Below, piece by piece: positions 9,273 to 17,670 of a DNA stretch of 64,000 nt. The notes beneath the pieces were generated by a model that saw only the letters and a list, made by a program, of their open reading frames with translations, did not search any database and was not told where the DNA came from. The translations under genes and the position numbers were made by a program. How positions within the stretch are numbered: the first letter of the stretch is position 1; each line of letters opens with the position of its first letter. This DNA is from Anaerorudis cellulosivorans (GTDB taxonomy: Bacteria > Bacteroidota > Bacteroidia > Bacteroidales > Dysgonomonadaceae), in assembly GCF_025943985.1 (NCBI RefSeq), contig NZ_JAPCWE010000003.1, forward strand, positions 62,001 to 126,000, given 5' to 3'.

Positions 9273-9958
9273 TCATCGACCCTTACCGTAATATGAAAAC
9301 AAGCTTGTTTGCGTTCGTGTTTTACATAACATCGCTTTTGATTTTTCAAATCAAATAAAACTTGTGCCAACACTAATTTCAGTCGCTCCGGCAACACCTG
9401 ATTCACCGAATCGGCATCAACAGGGTCGAAACGTTTCCATGAAACATCGAAAGTAGTACCATATCGGTGTGCCGAATTATCAATGACATTGATATTTCGT
9501 CCGGACAAATCCGATACATCATCATCGGTACGCGTAACGCTGGTAAGATAAAGTTTGTAAAGTGGCAATTCTTTGCTGTAAAGCGAGTCTCTGAAGTTTT
9601 GAGCAATATCTACAAGCAATTTCGCAGCCGAAGGGACCAAAAAAGGAACGGAATGAGAAAGAGGGTATGTTTTATAGAGTTCCAGTTCATCGGGTAAACG
9701 TACCAGTTTATCTTTCAGTAACAACGTATCGTCACGGTTCTGCATCGGTTTTATGCCGTTCTTGAGAGCCGAAGCCAAATGAATGTCGGGAAGGTCATTG
9801 AATTCTCTATTGTAATTCCCCGTAAATCGAGCTTTTTTCTCCCGCATTACAGGCACAATTTTATCCCCTTTTTCCCCGGATTCCGCTTTTCCCCTACTAC
9901 AAGCGATGAAAAGTAATGCAATACCTACGCAACCTATTATCCCTTTAACATACTTCAT
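9269..9958 (-). CDS. DUF5715-like lipoprotein, M15 peptidase-like fold
   Basis: 229 residues from the ATG at 9958. A TTG eight codons earlier would add a hydrophilic stretch in front of the signal peptide, so I reject it. The lipobox ends at FIAC. The C-terminal half holds SAHRYGTTFDV and a late HERKQACFHITV. These resemble the SxHxxGxAxD and ExxHxH zinc ligands of M15/VanY D-Ala-D-Ala peptidases, but the second motif looks degenerate. A cell-wall role is inferred. It sits between the exonuclease gene (27 bp) and truA (4-bp overlap). Confidence 0.65.
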   Translation of the reverse strand: MKYVKGIIGCVGIALLFIACSRGKAESGEKGDKIVPVMREKKARFTGNYNREFNDLPDIHLASALKNGIKPMQNRDDTLLLKDKLVRLPDELELYKTYPLSHSVPFLVPSAAKLLVDIAQNFRDSLYSKELPLYKLYLTSVTRTDDDVSDLSGRNINVIDNSAHRYGTTFDVSWKRFDPVDADSVNQVLPERLKLVLAQVLFDLKNQKRCYVKHERKQACFHITVRVDE

Positions 9959-9985
9959 GGATATACACTTATCGCACTCCAATTA

Positions 9986-10756
9986 TCATTTGTTCATTTC
10001 CCTTAACCGGATTTTTGTGATTACCTGCTTGGTGTTTAAAGGAAAATCGCCTTCCATCATCCAAGCATAATAGCTCGGTTCATTTTTAAAAACTTCTGCA
10101 ACGGATTTCCCTCTATGTTTTCCAAAATTAAAAACTTCCACCCCCTTTTCGTTAAACACAATTCTCCCCGCAAAATCCACATTATTGTTAAAACTCGAAA
10201 ATTCCTTCGATAATACATTGATATCATTCTCTAAATCCGGATATTTTTCGAGTTGCGATTTCAATACTTCATACGTTGCGACAGCATCTGCTTCGGCCGA
10301 ATGTGCATTTTCCAATTCTTTATCGCAATAAAATCGGTATGCAGCCTCCAGTGTACGTTGTTCTTTCTTGTGGAAAATAATTTGCACATCCACAAATTTT
10401 CGCTTACTCATATCGAAATCTACTCCGGCACGAAGAAATTCCTCAGCAAGCATAGGAACATCAAATCGACTCGAATTAAAACCTGCCATATCGCAACCTT
10501 CCAACTGGTCGGCGAGTGTTTTTGCAAGTTGTTTAAAAGTTGGGCAATCTTTCACATCTTCATCAGTAATCCCATGAATGGCAGTGGATTCCTCGGGGAT
10601 ATGCATTTCAGGATTGATGCGATACGATCGTATTTCCTCTTTGCCGTTAGGATAAACCTTTAATAGGGATATCTCCACAATTCTATCCTTACTGATATTG
10701 ATTCCCGTAGTTTCCAAATCGAAAAAAACCAGCGGATTTTTTAAATTTAATTTCAT
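9986..10756 (-). CDS. DnaQ-like DEDDh 3'-5' exonuclease
   Basis: 256 residues. Exo I is FFDLETTG (Asp13, Glu15), Exo II is GFNSSRFDVPML (Asp99), and Exo III-epsilon is HSAEADA (His152, Asp157), giving the complete DEDDh site. The C-terminal 70 residues (NFGKHRGKSVAEVF...) form a small domain seen in many Bacteroidota DNA polymerase III epsilon-like proteins. The gene is placed 5 bp after dnaN, which fits proofreading by the replicase. Whether it is the dedicated epsilon subunit is inferred. Confidence 0.88.
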   Translation of the reverse strand: MKLNLKNPLVFFDLETTGINISKDRIVEISLLKVYPNGKEEIRSYRINPEMHIPEESTAIHGITDEDVKDCPTFKQLAKTLADQLEGCDMAGFNSSRFDVPMLAEEFLRAGVDFDMSKRKFVDVQIIFHKKEQRTLEAAYRFYCDKELENAHSAEADAVATYEVLKSQLEKYPDLENDINVLSKEFSSFNNNVDFAGRIVFNEKGVEVFNFGKHRGKSVAEVFKNEPSYYAWMMEGDFPLNTKQVITKIRLREMNK

Positions 10757-10761
10757 AGTAT

Positions 10762-11886
10762 TTACTCGTTCAACATCATCGGCATTAACAAAACCAACAT
10801 ATCTTCATTTTCCTCTTTTTCTTCCGGAAGGATAAGACATGCACGGGAAGGGTCTGAAAGTTCAAGACGAACATCTGCAGAAGGAATATTATTAAGAATA
10901 TCGATTAAAAAAACCGCTTTAAAACCAATATTCATGGCATTTCCCTCATAATTGCAAGGAATAATTTCTTCTGCTGATGTAAGATAATCGATATTTTGTG
11001 CAGAAGCCACTATTTTATCTTGTGAAAATTGCAATTTAACCAGACTGCTTGATGGATCGGAAAAAACGGATACCCTTTTCAGTGCACTGAGAAAAGCAAG
11101 TCGGTCAAGAACAACATGATTGGGATTATTTTGCGGGATAACGGAATTATAGTTTGGATAGCGTCCTTCTACAAATCGACACACCATTGTATATTTGGGT
11201 GTAGTTATGTAGGCATTATTATCATCGAACTTGATTTGTACTTCACCCGATTCCCTTGGAAGTAACGATTTAAGCAAATTTGCCGGTTTTTTAGGCAGGA
11301 TAAACGAAGATTGAGCCTCTCCTTTTGCTTCCTTAGTAATAATACGCGCCAATTTGTGTCCGTCAGATGCAACAAAAGTAAGATCATCAGGGGTAATGTC
11401 AAAATAAATACCGCTCATTACGGGTCGAAAATCGTCATCTGCTGTAGCAAACAAGCTACGGTTAATTCCCTCGAACAACACTTGTGCATCCAGGACAAGA
11501 GCAGAAGCCGATTCGCTGAGAGGCTTTGGCTGAGGATATTCGTCACCTTTTAATCCCACAAAATTGTATTTACCGTTGTGATAATAAATATATACTTCCA
11601 ACGTTTCATCGTTAACATCAATCGTTAACGGCTGATCGGGCAATTCTCTCAACGGATCAAGCAAATTTTTGGCATTGATAGCAACCATCCCATTACCTTC
11701 CGCATCACTTACTTCCACAAAAGTTTCCAACCGCACTTCGTTATCTGCCGCGGTAAGCATCAATTTATTTCCCTCCAAAGAAAGCAAAAAACACTCCAAT
11801 ATAGGAAGATTGCTTTTGGGATTAATAACTCTGCTTATTGCCTGCAGAGGATTGAACAAAGCCGCACTTGATACTACAAATTTCAT
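10762..11886 (-). CDS. dnaN: DNA polymerase III beta sliding clamp
   Basis: 374 residues, the standard clamp length, with three repeated clamp domains of about 120 residues. Recognisable stretches are SNLPILECFLL near 25, DFRPVMSGIYFD near 155, and a C-terminal LLMPMMLNE close to the usual MPMR-type end. It heads a reverse-strand group with the exonuclease, the DUF5715-like gene and truA. A -7 box is found 45 bp upstream. Confidence 0.96.
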   Translation of the reverse strand: MKFVVSSAALFNPLQAISRVINPKSNLPILECFLLSLEGNKLMLTAADNEVRLETFVEVSDAEGNGMVAINAKNLLDPLRELPDQPLTIDVNDETLEVYIYYHNGKYNFVGLKGDEYPQPKPLSESASALVLDAQVLFEGINRSLFATADDDFRPVMSGIYFDITPDDLTFVASDGHKLARIITKEAKGEAQSSFILPKKPANLLKSLLPRESGEVQIKFDDNNAYITTPKYTMVCRFVEGRYPNYNSVIPQNNPNHVVLDRLAFLSALKRVSVFSDPSSSLVKLQFSQDKIVASAQNIDYLTSAEEIIPCNYEGNAMNIGFKAVFLIDILNNIPSADVRLELSDPSRACLILPEEKEENEDMLVLLMPMMLNE

Positions 11887-11930
11887 AGAATATGATTTTT
11901 ATAATGATTTACTTTTTAAATTTAATTGAG

Positions 11931-11938
11931 CAAATATA
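11931..11938 (-). promoter_or_regulatory. -7 box of dnaN
   Basis: TATATTTG on the minus strand fits TAnnTTTG. It lies 45 bp before dnaN, just past the xerD stop codon, and suggests dnaN has its own start. Confidence 0.5.
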
Positions 11939-11943
11939 TAAAA

Positions 11944-12867
11944 TTATCTTTGAGTAGGAGTAGGGTCATCCCATTTTTTATTTCTTGGATGATGTTCGAT
12001 AATCTCTTGTCTTAGAAAATTTCGATCGATATGGGTATAAATTTCGGTAGTAGTAATCTTCTCATGTCCAAGCATTTCCTGAATAACGCGAATATTAGCT
12101 CCTCTTTCTAAAAGATGGGTAGCAAAAGAATGCCTGAAAACATGCGGGCTGATTTTTTTCTTCAGGTTTACAGCATCGGCATATTGCTGAATATAATAAT
12201 ACACGGTTATTCGTGAAATAGCCGACCCTCTTGAACTTAAAAAAACAATATCCTCATTCCCTTTTTTTACTTTCTTCTGTTTTCGGTAAAGAAGATAATC
12301 GTTTATTTTTTGAATTGCTATATCCGAAATAGGAACCAGGCGCTGCTTGCTGCCTTTCCCTTCAATACGGATAAAACCTTCATCAAAAAAAAGATCCGAA
12401 AACTTCAAATGAGTAAGTTCCGAAATCCGCAAACCACAACTATAAAGCGTTTCAATAATGGCATAATTTCGTGTACCTTCTGCCGTTGAAACATCGATTG
12501 CACCCAGAATAGCATCGATCTCCTCAAGAGAAAGTACCACCGGCAATTTTAATCCGATTTTAGGAATTTCCAACAATTCTGCCGGATCATCCGATATATA
12601 CTCATTCAATACAAGAAACCTAAAAAAAGATTTTACCCCTGATATGATGCGTGCTACCGATCGAGGAACGATATTCAGATCATGCAATTCGGCAACAAAT
12701 TCCTCCAAATGATTATAGGTTATATTTTGATAAGTAAGTTGACGTGCCTCAACAAAAGCGTTAAACTTCTGCAGATCGGTCAAATAGGCATTTATGGTAT
12801 TTTTCGACAAATTTTTCTCCAGCAATAAATACCGTTTATACCTATCAATAAGAGAATTGTGTGTCAT
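11944..12867 (-). CDS. xerD: site-specific tyrosine recombinase XerD
   Basis: 307 residues from the ATG at 12867. A TTG 12 codons earlier adds only a Lys-rich run and would overlap the previous gene, so I reject it. The N-terminal SAM-like core-binding domain spans about 5-90. The catalytic domain shows Arg in SCGLRISEL, HxxR in HVFRHSFATHLL, and His and Tyr in GHEKITTTEIYTHI, all required for strand exchange. It resolves chromosome dimers at dif with XerC. The stable location among core genes argues against a phage integrase. Confidence 0.93.
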   Translation of the reverse strand: MTHNSLIDRYKRYLLLEKNLSKNTINAYLTDLQKFNAFVEARQLTYQNITYNHLEEFVAELHDLNIVPRSVARIISGVKSFFRFLVLNEYISDDPAELLEIPKIGLKLPVVLSLEEIDAILGAIDVSTAEGTRNYAIIETLYSCGLRISELTHLKFSDLFFDEGFIRIEGKGSKQRLVPISDIAIQKINDYLLYRKQKKVKKGNEDIVFLSSRGSAISRITVYYYIQQYADAVNLKKKISPHVFRHSFATHLLERGANIRVIQEMLGHEKITTTEIYTHIDRNFLRQEIIEHHPRNKKWDDPTPTQR

Positions 12868-12868
12868 T

Positions 12869-13222
12869 TTATTTTTGTTGCTCTTCTCTTTTTTCTTTTT
12901 CAAATTCTTTTGGCAACGTCAATGCTGAATACAGCAAAAAAACCATCGCAATGAGCATAACCAATGCCCACTCATTTCGCTGGCGAAACATCAAATAAGT
13001 CGAGAAACCCATTAATATACAAGATAACAGCTGAAAATTGTATAACCGTTTCCCTCGAATACTTTTACCCGGATAAGGAGTAATTATAGTAATCACAGTA
13101 AAGGTTACAACACCCACCGCCATTATCCAAGGAACAATCGTAGGCATTAGAAAATAACCTGCTGCAGCCAATAAAATGATAACTCCGGAAATTCGAAAAA
13201 CAGTGTCTTTTGCTTTGCTCAT
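12869..13222 (-). CDS. small conserved four-helix membrane protein
   Basis: 117 residues with four hydrophobic segments (about 10-27, 30-48, 65-82, 86-103) and a charged, Lys/Glu-rich C-terminal tail. I do not recognise a characterised family. It lies between the ftsB-like gene (23 bp) and xerD (1-bp gap), which suggests co-transcription with division and chromosome-segregation functions. No catalytic motif is visible. Confidence 0.7.
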   Translation of the reverse strand: MSKAKDTVFRISGVIILLAAAGYFLMPTIVPWIMAVGVVTFTVITIITPYPGKSIRGKRLYNFQLLSCILMGFSTYLMFRQRNEWALVMLIAMVFLLYSALTLPKEFEKEKREEQQK

Positions 13223-13245
13223 AAATTCTCCATTATATCTTTAAA

Positions 13246-13545
13246 TCACTCGATAATGAAAACTTCTTCGTTTTCCTTTTTCATCAAATAATTTTCACGT
13301 GCAAATTTTTCAAGGTCTTCTCTGCTCGATTGAAGTTCATTCAATTTCGTTTTATTGGTATCGATTTGTGCCTGATAAAATTCAATCTGTTTTTTTAAAT
13401 CCCTTATTTGCCTGTCATACTTCATTCTTTTTAAGAAACTACTGTCACTAAAGAAAAAAAGCATAGTGATTAACACCACAACAATAAAAAGTTGATAACG
13501 ATTTAATCCCGCTATTGTCTTATGCTTATTTCTTTCGTTGTCCAT
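13246..13545 (-). CDS. FtsB/DivIC-type septum formation initiator
   Basis: About 99 residues: a short basic cytoplasmic N-terminus, one membrane helix (YQLFIVVVLITMLFFF), then a coiled coil (about 38-75) and a conserved ARENYLMKKENEEVFII end, as in FtsB/DivIC. It bridges FtsL and FtsQ in the divisome. The start is chosen at 13545. An earlier ATG at 13560 is possible, and a TTG at 13593 is excluded because a -7 box at 13573-13580 lies inside that extension. Confidence 0.85.
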   Translation of the reverse strand: MDNERNKHKTIAGLNRYQLFIVVVLITMLFFFSDSSFLKRMKYDRQIRDLKKQIEFYQAQIDTNKTKLNELQSSREDLEKFARENYLMKKENEEVFIIE

Positions 13546-13572
13546 TATATATCGAGCCATTGTTTTCTCTTG

Positions 13573-13580
13573 CAAAAATA
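13573..13580 (-). promoter_or_regulatory. -7 box for the ftsB-like/xerD group
   Basis: TATTTTTG on the minus strand matches TAnnTTTG. A start near 13566 leaves about 20 nt before the chosen ATG at 13545 and helps fix the start of the FtsB-like gene. Confidence 0.5.
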
Positions 13581-13705
13581 ACAATATTTTCAAGCATTAA
13601 TACGATTTTTACTCGAATAAAAAAAGATATTCTCGAATTTTTCAGTGAAATTTCAACAAAATAGGTTATCTTTACAACCCTGTTGATAAATTTTTTTACT
13701 TCCTT

Positions 13706-15352
13706 ATGACAAAGAAAAATCTTCTGGCTACACTTGCTCTCTTTTTAACGATTAATTGCACGTTTGCGTGCACAAATTTTCTTGTCGGCAAAAAAGCATC
13801 CAAAGATGGATCTACCCTGATTTCATATGCTGCCGATTCTTTTGGTTTATATGGAGAACTCTATCACTGGCCGGCAAAAATATATAAATCCGGCGAAATG
13901 CTCGAAGTATACGAATGGGATACAGGAAAATATCTTGGAAAAATACCCCAAGCTTCTCAAACCTTCAATGTTATCGGCAACATGAACGAATATCAGGTTT
14001 CCATTGGAGAAACCACCTTTGGCGGAAGAACCGAATTAGTTGACACCACAGGAATTATCGATTATGGAAGCCTCATATATATCGCTTTACAACGGTCAAA
14101 AACTGCTCGCGAAGCCATAAAAATAATGACTGACCTGGTCTTTGAATATGGTTATTACAGCGAAGGTGAATCATTCTCAATTGCCGATCCCAATGAAATA
14201 TGGATCATGGAAATGATTGGTAAGGGAACGGGAAACAAAGGTGCCGTTTGGGTTGCCATACGAATCCCCGACGATTGTGTCAGTGCCCATGCCAATCACG
14301 CCAGAATCCATCAATTCCCTTTAAACGATCCCGAAAATTGCCTTTATGCACCCGATGTCATTTCCTTTGCACGCGAGAAAGGATACTTTGATGGGGAAGA
14401 CAATAACTTCAGTTTTTCAAAAGCATATGCTCCCCTTGATTTTGGAGCACTACGTTTTTGTGAAGCCCGTGTTTGGTCATTTTTTAATCATGTAAACAAA
14501 GACATGGCCAAATACGTTACTTATGCAAAAGGAGAGACTACAAGCCCGATGCCTCTTTACATTAAACCTGACCGAAAAATAGCGATTGAAGATGTACAGG
14601 CATACATGCGCGACCATTACGAAAACACCGAACTCGACTGGCGATTCGATGTGGGAGCAGGCCCATTCAACTGTCCTTACCGATGGTCGCCTTTAACATG
14701 GAAAGTCGATTCAGTAGAATATTTTAATGAACGCCCTGTCGCAACACAACAAACCGGATTTTCTTTTGTTGCACAAATGCGTTCTTGGTTACCCAACGAA
14801 ATTGGTGGGATACTTTGGTTTGGCGTAGATGATGCTGCACAAAATGTTTACTACCCTGTATATTGCGGAAATACCCAAGTACCCGAAGAGATGGCGGTTG
14901 GCAATGGCGATTTTGTCACATTTTCATGGACATCGGCTTTCTGGATACACAATTGGGTTTCGAACATGGTATACAGCCGCTACAAGGACATGATTAAAGA
15001 TGTAAAAAAACTTCAAACAACGCTCGAAACCGGTTTTAGGGATCATCAATCGGAAGTGGAAAAAGAAGCCGGGAATTTATACAAAAAGAAGAAAGCCATT
15101 GCTGTAAATTACTTAACGAATTACACAAATTCTGTAGTAAAAGACGGTGTCGCTCAATGGAAAAAACTCGGAGAATATTTACTCGTCAAATACATGGACG
15201 GCGTAATAAAGAAAGAAGAAAACGGCATATTTAAACGAAATCCATACGGGAAACCGGCATTTCCCGACCGACCGGGTTATTCCGACGAGCATTATCGCCG
15301 AATCATAAAAGAAACGGGAGATCGTTATAAAGTTCTCCAAATAAATAAATAG
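13706..15352 (+). CDS. secreted C69-family dipeptidase (PepD/U34-like)
   Basis: 548 residues. The signal peptide ends ...FACTNF. Cleavage before Cys22 exposes it as the N-terminal nucleophile of the Ntn-hydrolase fold. Family stretches include GKKASKDGSTLISYAADS, the SIGETTFGGR region, and DPNEIWIMEM. Members release dipeptides or act as aminopeptidases, probably feeding peptide fermentation together with Dpp7 downstream. It sits alone, 26 bp before the phosphohexomutase gene. Confidence 0.92.
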   Translation: MTKKNLLATLALFLTINCTFACTNFLVGKKASKDGSTLISYAADSFGLYGELYHWPAKIYKSGEMLEVYEWDTGKYLGKIPQASQTFNVIGNMNEYQVSIGETTFGGRTELVDTTGIIDYGSLIYIALQRSKTAREAIKIMTDLVFEYGYYSEGESFSIADPNEIWIMEMIGKGTGNKGAVWVAIRIPDDCVSAHANHARIHQFPLNDPENCLYAPDVISFAREKGYFDGEDNNFSFSKAYAPLDFGALRFCEARVWSFFNHVNKDMAKYVTYAKGETTSPMPLYIKPDRKIAIEDVQAYMRDHYENTELDWRFDVGAGPFNCPYRWSPLTWKVDSVEYFNERPVATQQTGFSFVAQMRSWLPNEIGGILWFGVDDAAQNVYYPVYCGNTQVPEEMAVGNGDFVTFSWTSAFWIHNWVSNMVYSRYKDMIKDVKKLQTTLETGFRDHQSEVEKEAGNLYKKKKAIAVNYLTNYTNSVVKDGVAQWKKLGEYLLVKYMDGVIKKEENGIFKRNPYGKPAFPDRPGYSDEHYRRIIKETGDRYKVLQINK

Positions 15353-15378
15353 GATATCAAATAGATTTTGAAATAATT

Positions 15379-17127
15379 ATGGACGACAAAACATTATTAT
15401 CACTTGTAACTGCCAAAGCCGAAGAATGGCTTAAAGGCAATTATGATGCCGAGACAAAGGCAGAAGTGCAAAAAATGCTCGAAAGTGAAGACAAAACACA
15501 ACTCATCGATGCTTTCTATAAAGACCTGGAATTTGGAACAGGTGGCCTTCGCGGCATCATGGGTGCAGGGACCAACCGCATGAACATTTATACGGTTGGA
15601 GCAGCTACACAGGGACTTTCGAATTATTTGCTGAAAGAATATGCGGGAAGAAACGGAATCAAAGTTGTAGTAGGACATGACTGCCGCAACAATAGTCGCA
15701 AATTTGCCGAAATGACGGCCAACATCCTTAGTGCCAACGGCATAAAAGTTTATCTCTTTGAAAGCCTGCGCCCAACACCTGAAGTGTCGTATGCCATCCG
15801 AAAATTGGGATGCAAAAGTGGCGTAATGATTACCGCATCACATAATCCGAAAGAGTATAACGGCTATAAAGTTTACTGGGAAGACGGTGCCCAAGTATTG
15901 GCCCCTCACGACAGAAATATTATTGCCGAAGTAAACCGGATTAAAGGAATTGAAGAAATCAAATTCGAGGGAAATAAAGATTTGATCAAAATCATAGGGA
16001 AAGAGATGGACATGGCATTCATTGAAGAGGTTAAAAAGCTCGTTCTTTCACCCGAAGCCATAGCACGCCATAAAGACCTGAAAATGGTTTATACCCCTCT
16101 CCACGGGACAGGAATTACCCTTGTTCCTCCTACGCTGGAGGCTATCGGCTTTACAAATGTCATCCATGTGCCTGAGCAAGATGTGATCAGTGGGGACTTC
16201 CCCACCGTTGCTTCTCCCAACCCCGAGGATCAGGCCGCATTGGATCTGGCCATAAAAAAAGCCATCGAAACCGACGCAGAAATCGTAATGGCAACCGATC
16301 CCGATGGCGACCGCATCGGAACGGCTATCCGTGATGCTGAAGGTGATTTCATGCTTTTAAACGGCAATCAGGCCATGCTCATCTTTCTTTATTATCTTAT
16401 TACCCGAAGAAAAGAACTGAACAAGCTCACAGGAAAAGATTACGTGGTCAAAACCATCGTTTCTACCGAACTGGTAAGCCCCATTGCAAAACGCTACGGT
16501 GTAGAAATGTTTGATTGCTATACCGGATTCAAATGGATTGCCAGCATTATCCGAAAAAACGAAGGGTTGAAACAATTCATTGGCGGCGGAGAAGAAAGTT
16601 ATGGTTTTTTGGCCGGCGATTTCGTACGCGACAAAGACTCCGTATCGGCATGTGCTTTGTTTGCCGAGATTGCAGCATGGGCAAAAGACAACGGTAAAAC
16701 CATGTATGAGCTTTTACAGGATATATACATCGAATACGGATACTCAAAAGAGGTTAACATCTCACTCGTCAAGAAGGGTAAAGAAGGAGCCGATGAAATT
16801 GAAGCAATGATGAAAGAATATCGATGTAATCCATTCAAAACATTGGCAGGATCGCCCGTAATCTTGATGAAAGATTTCGTAGCTCTTGAAGCCATTGACT
16901 TCATTAATAACGAACATATAGCACTTGAGATGCCGACCACCTCAAACGTACTTCAGTTTTTTACTGAAGACAATACAAAATTATCGATCCGCCCATCGGG
17001 AACTGAACCGAAAATAAAATACTATATTGAAGTACACGGAACGGCAAATTCAAGAGACGAAATCGCCGAAGCCGAGAAAAAGGCTATCGACAAAATTAAT
17101 GCGATCCGCAACGAGTTAAACATTTAA
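15379..17127 (+). CDS. phosphoglucomutase/phosphomannomutase (alpha-D-phosphohexomutase)
   Basis: 582 residues. The four-domain phosphohexomutase fold is shown by GTGGLRGIMGAGTNRMN (about 51-67), the phosphoserine loop TASHNPKEYNGYK with Ser154, the metal loop DPDGDRIG, the sugar loop GGEESYGF, and the phosphate loop RPSGTEPKIK. It interconverts the 1- and 6-phosphates of glucose, or possibly mannose or deoxyribose. The approximately 580-residue class is more often glucose-specific (PgcA-like), but specificity is not certain. It precedes mgsA by 10 bp, so both act on sugar phosphates from one transcript. Confidence 0.92.
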   Translation: MDDKTLLSLVTAKAEEWLKGNYDAETKAEVQKMLESEDKTQLIDAFYKDLEFGTGGLRGIMGAGTNRMNIYTVGAATQGLSNYLLKEYAGRNGIKVVVGHDCRNNSRKFAEMTANILSANGIKVYLFESLRPTPEVSYAIRKLGCKSGVMITASHNPKEYNGYKVYWEDGAQVLAPHDRNIIAEVNRIKGIEEIKFEGNKDLIKIIGKEMDMAFIEEVKKLVLSPEAIARHKDLKMVYTPLHGTGITLVPPTLEAIGFTNVIHVPEQDVISGDFPTVASPNPEDQAALDLAIKKAIETDAEIVMATDPDGDRIGTAIRDAEGDFMLLNGNQAMLIFLYYLITRRKELNKLTGKDYVVKTIVSTELVSPIAKRYGVEMFDCYTGFKWIASIIRKNEGLKQFIGGGEESYGFLAGDFVRDKDSVSACALFAEIAAWAKDNGKTMYELLQDIYIEYGYSKEVNISLVKKGKEGADEIEAMMKEYRCNPFKTLAGSPVILMKDFVALEAIDFINNEHIALEMPTTSNVLQFFTEDNTKLSIRPSGTEPKIKYYIEVHGTANSRDEIAEAEKKAIDKINAIRNELNI

Positions 17128-17137
17128 ACATAGAACA

Positions 17138-17596
17138 ATGAAAAAAAAATTAACAATTGCACTTGTAGCCCATGATCAGCGCAAAGCCGACATGGTTGAT
17201 TGGGTAATTTATAATGCAGAGTTTTTATCGCAACATCACCTGGTATGTACAGGTACCACTGGTGCATTAGTAAAACGAGCCCTTATCAACAAAGGATTTC
17301 AACCTGAAGTGGAATGTAAGAATTCGGGTCCTATGGGTGGCGATGTCGAAATTGCTGCTATGGTAGTAGAGAAAAAAATCAATTTAGCAGTTTTCCTTAT
17401 CGATGATCTTAATCCGCAACCACACGAAGCCGATATCATGATGTTGTTACGTCAATGTCGGGTTCACAACGTCCCAATTGCATGCAATCGGTACAGTGCC
17501 GATCTGATGATTACCAGCACCTTGTGGGATGACGAAACCTATGTTCCCACCCCACCCCGTTACGAAAAATTTGACAGAGATAAATTTAATCTCTGA
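17138..17596 (+). CDS. mgsA: methylglyoxal synthase
   Basis: 152 residues, matching the E. coli enzyme. It has AHDQRKADMV at the start, GTTGALV, the catalytic-Asp segment NSGPMGGDVEIAA (Asp69), and FLIDDLNPQPHEADI. It converts dihydroxyacetone phosphate to methylglyoxal and phosphate, a bypass that relieves sugar-phosphate build-up. It is co-directional with, and 10 bp after, the phosphohexomutase gene and is followed by a strong terminator. Confidence 0.97.
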   Translation: MKKKLTIALVAHDQRKADMVDWVIYNAEFLSQHHLVCTGTTGALVKRALINKGFQPEVECKNSGPMGGDVEIAAMVVEKKINLAVFLIDDLNPQPHEADIMMLLRQCRVHNVPIACNRYSADLMITSTLWDDETYVPTPPRYEKFDRDKFNL

Positions 17597-17617
17597 ATTT
17601 CTTTTTCTTCATAATGC

Positions 17618-17656
17618 AGAAAACGCCGATCAAAAAAAATCGGCGTTTTCTTTTTG
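17618..17656 (+). terminator. Rho-independent terminator after mgsA
   Basis: AGAAAACGCCGAT (17618-17630) pairs perfectly over 13 bp with 17639-17651 around a 9-nt A-rich loop, and a T-run follows on the plus strand. Confidence 0.85.
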
Positions 17657-17670
17657 AATAAAATGACAAG

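Noticed and set aside
13546-13593. N-terminal extension of the FtsB-like protein from a TTG codon
   Set aside because: A -7 box lies inside it, and the extension lacks conservation-like sequence.
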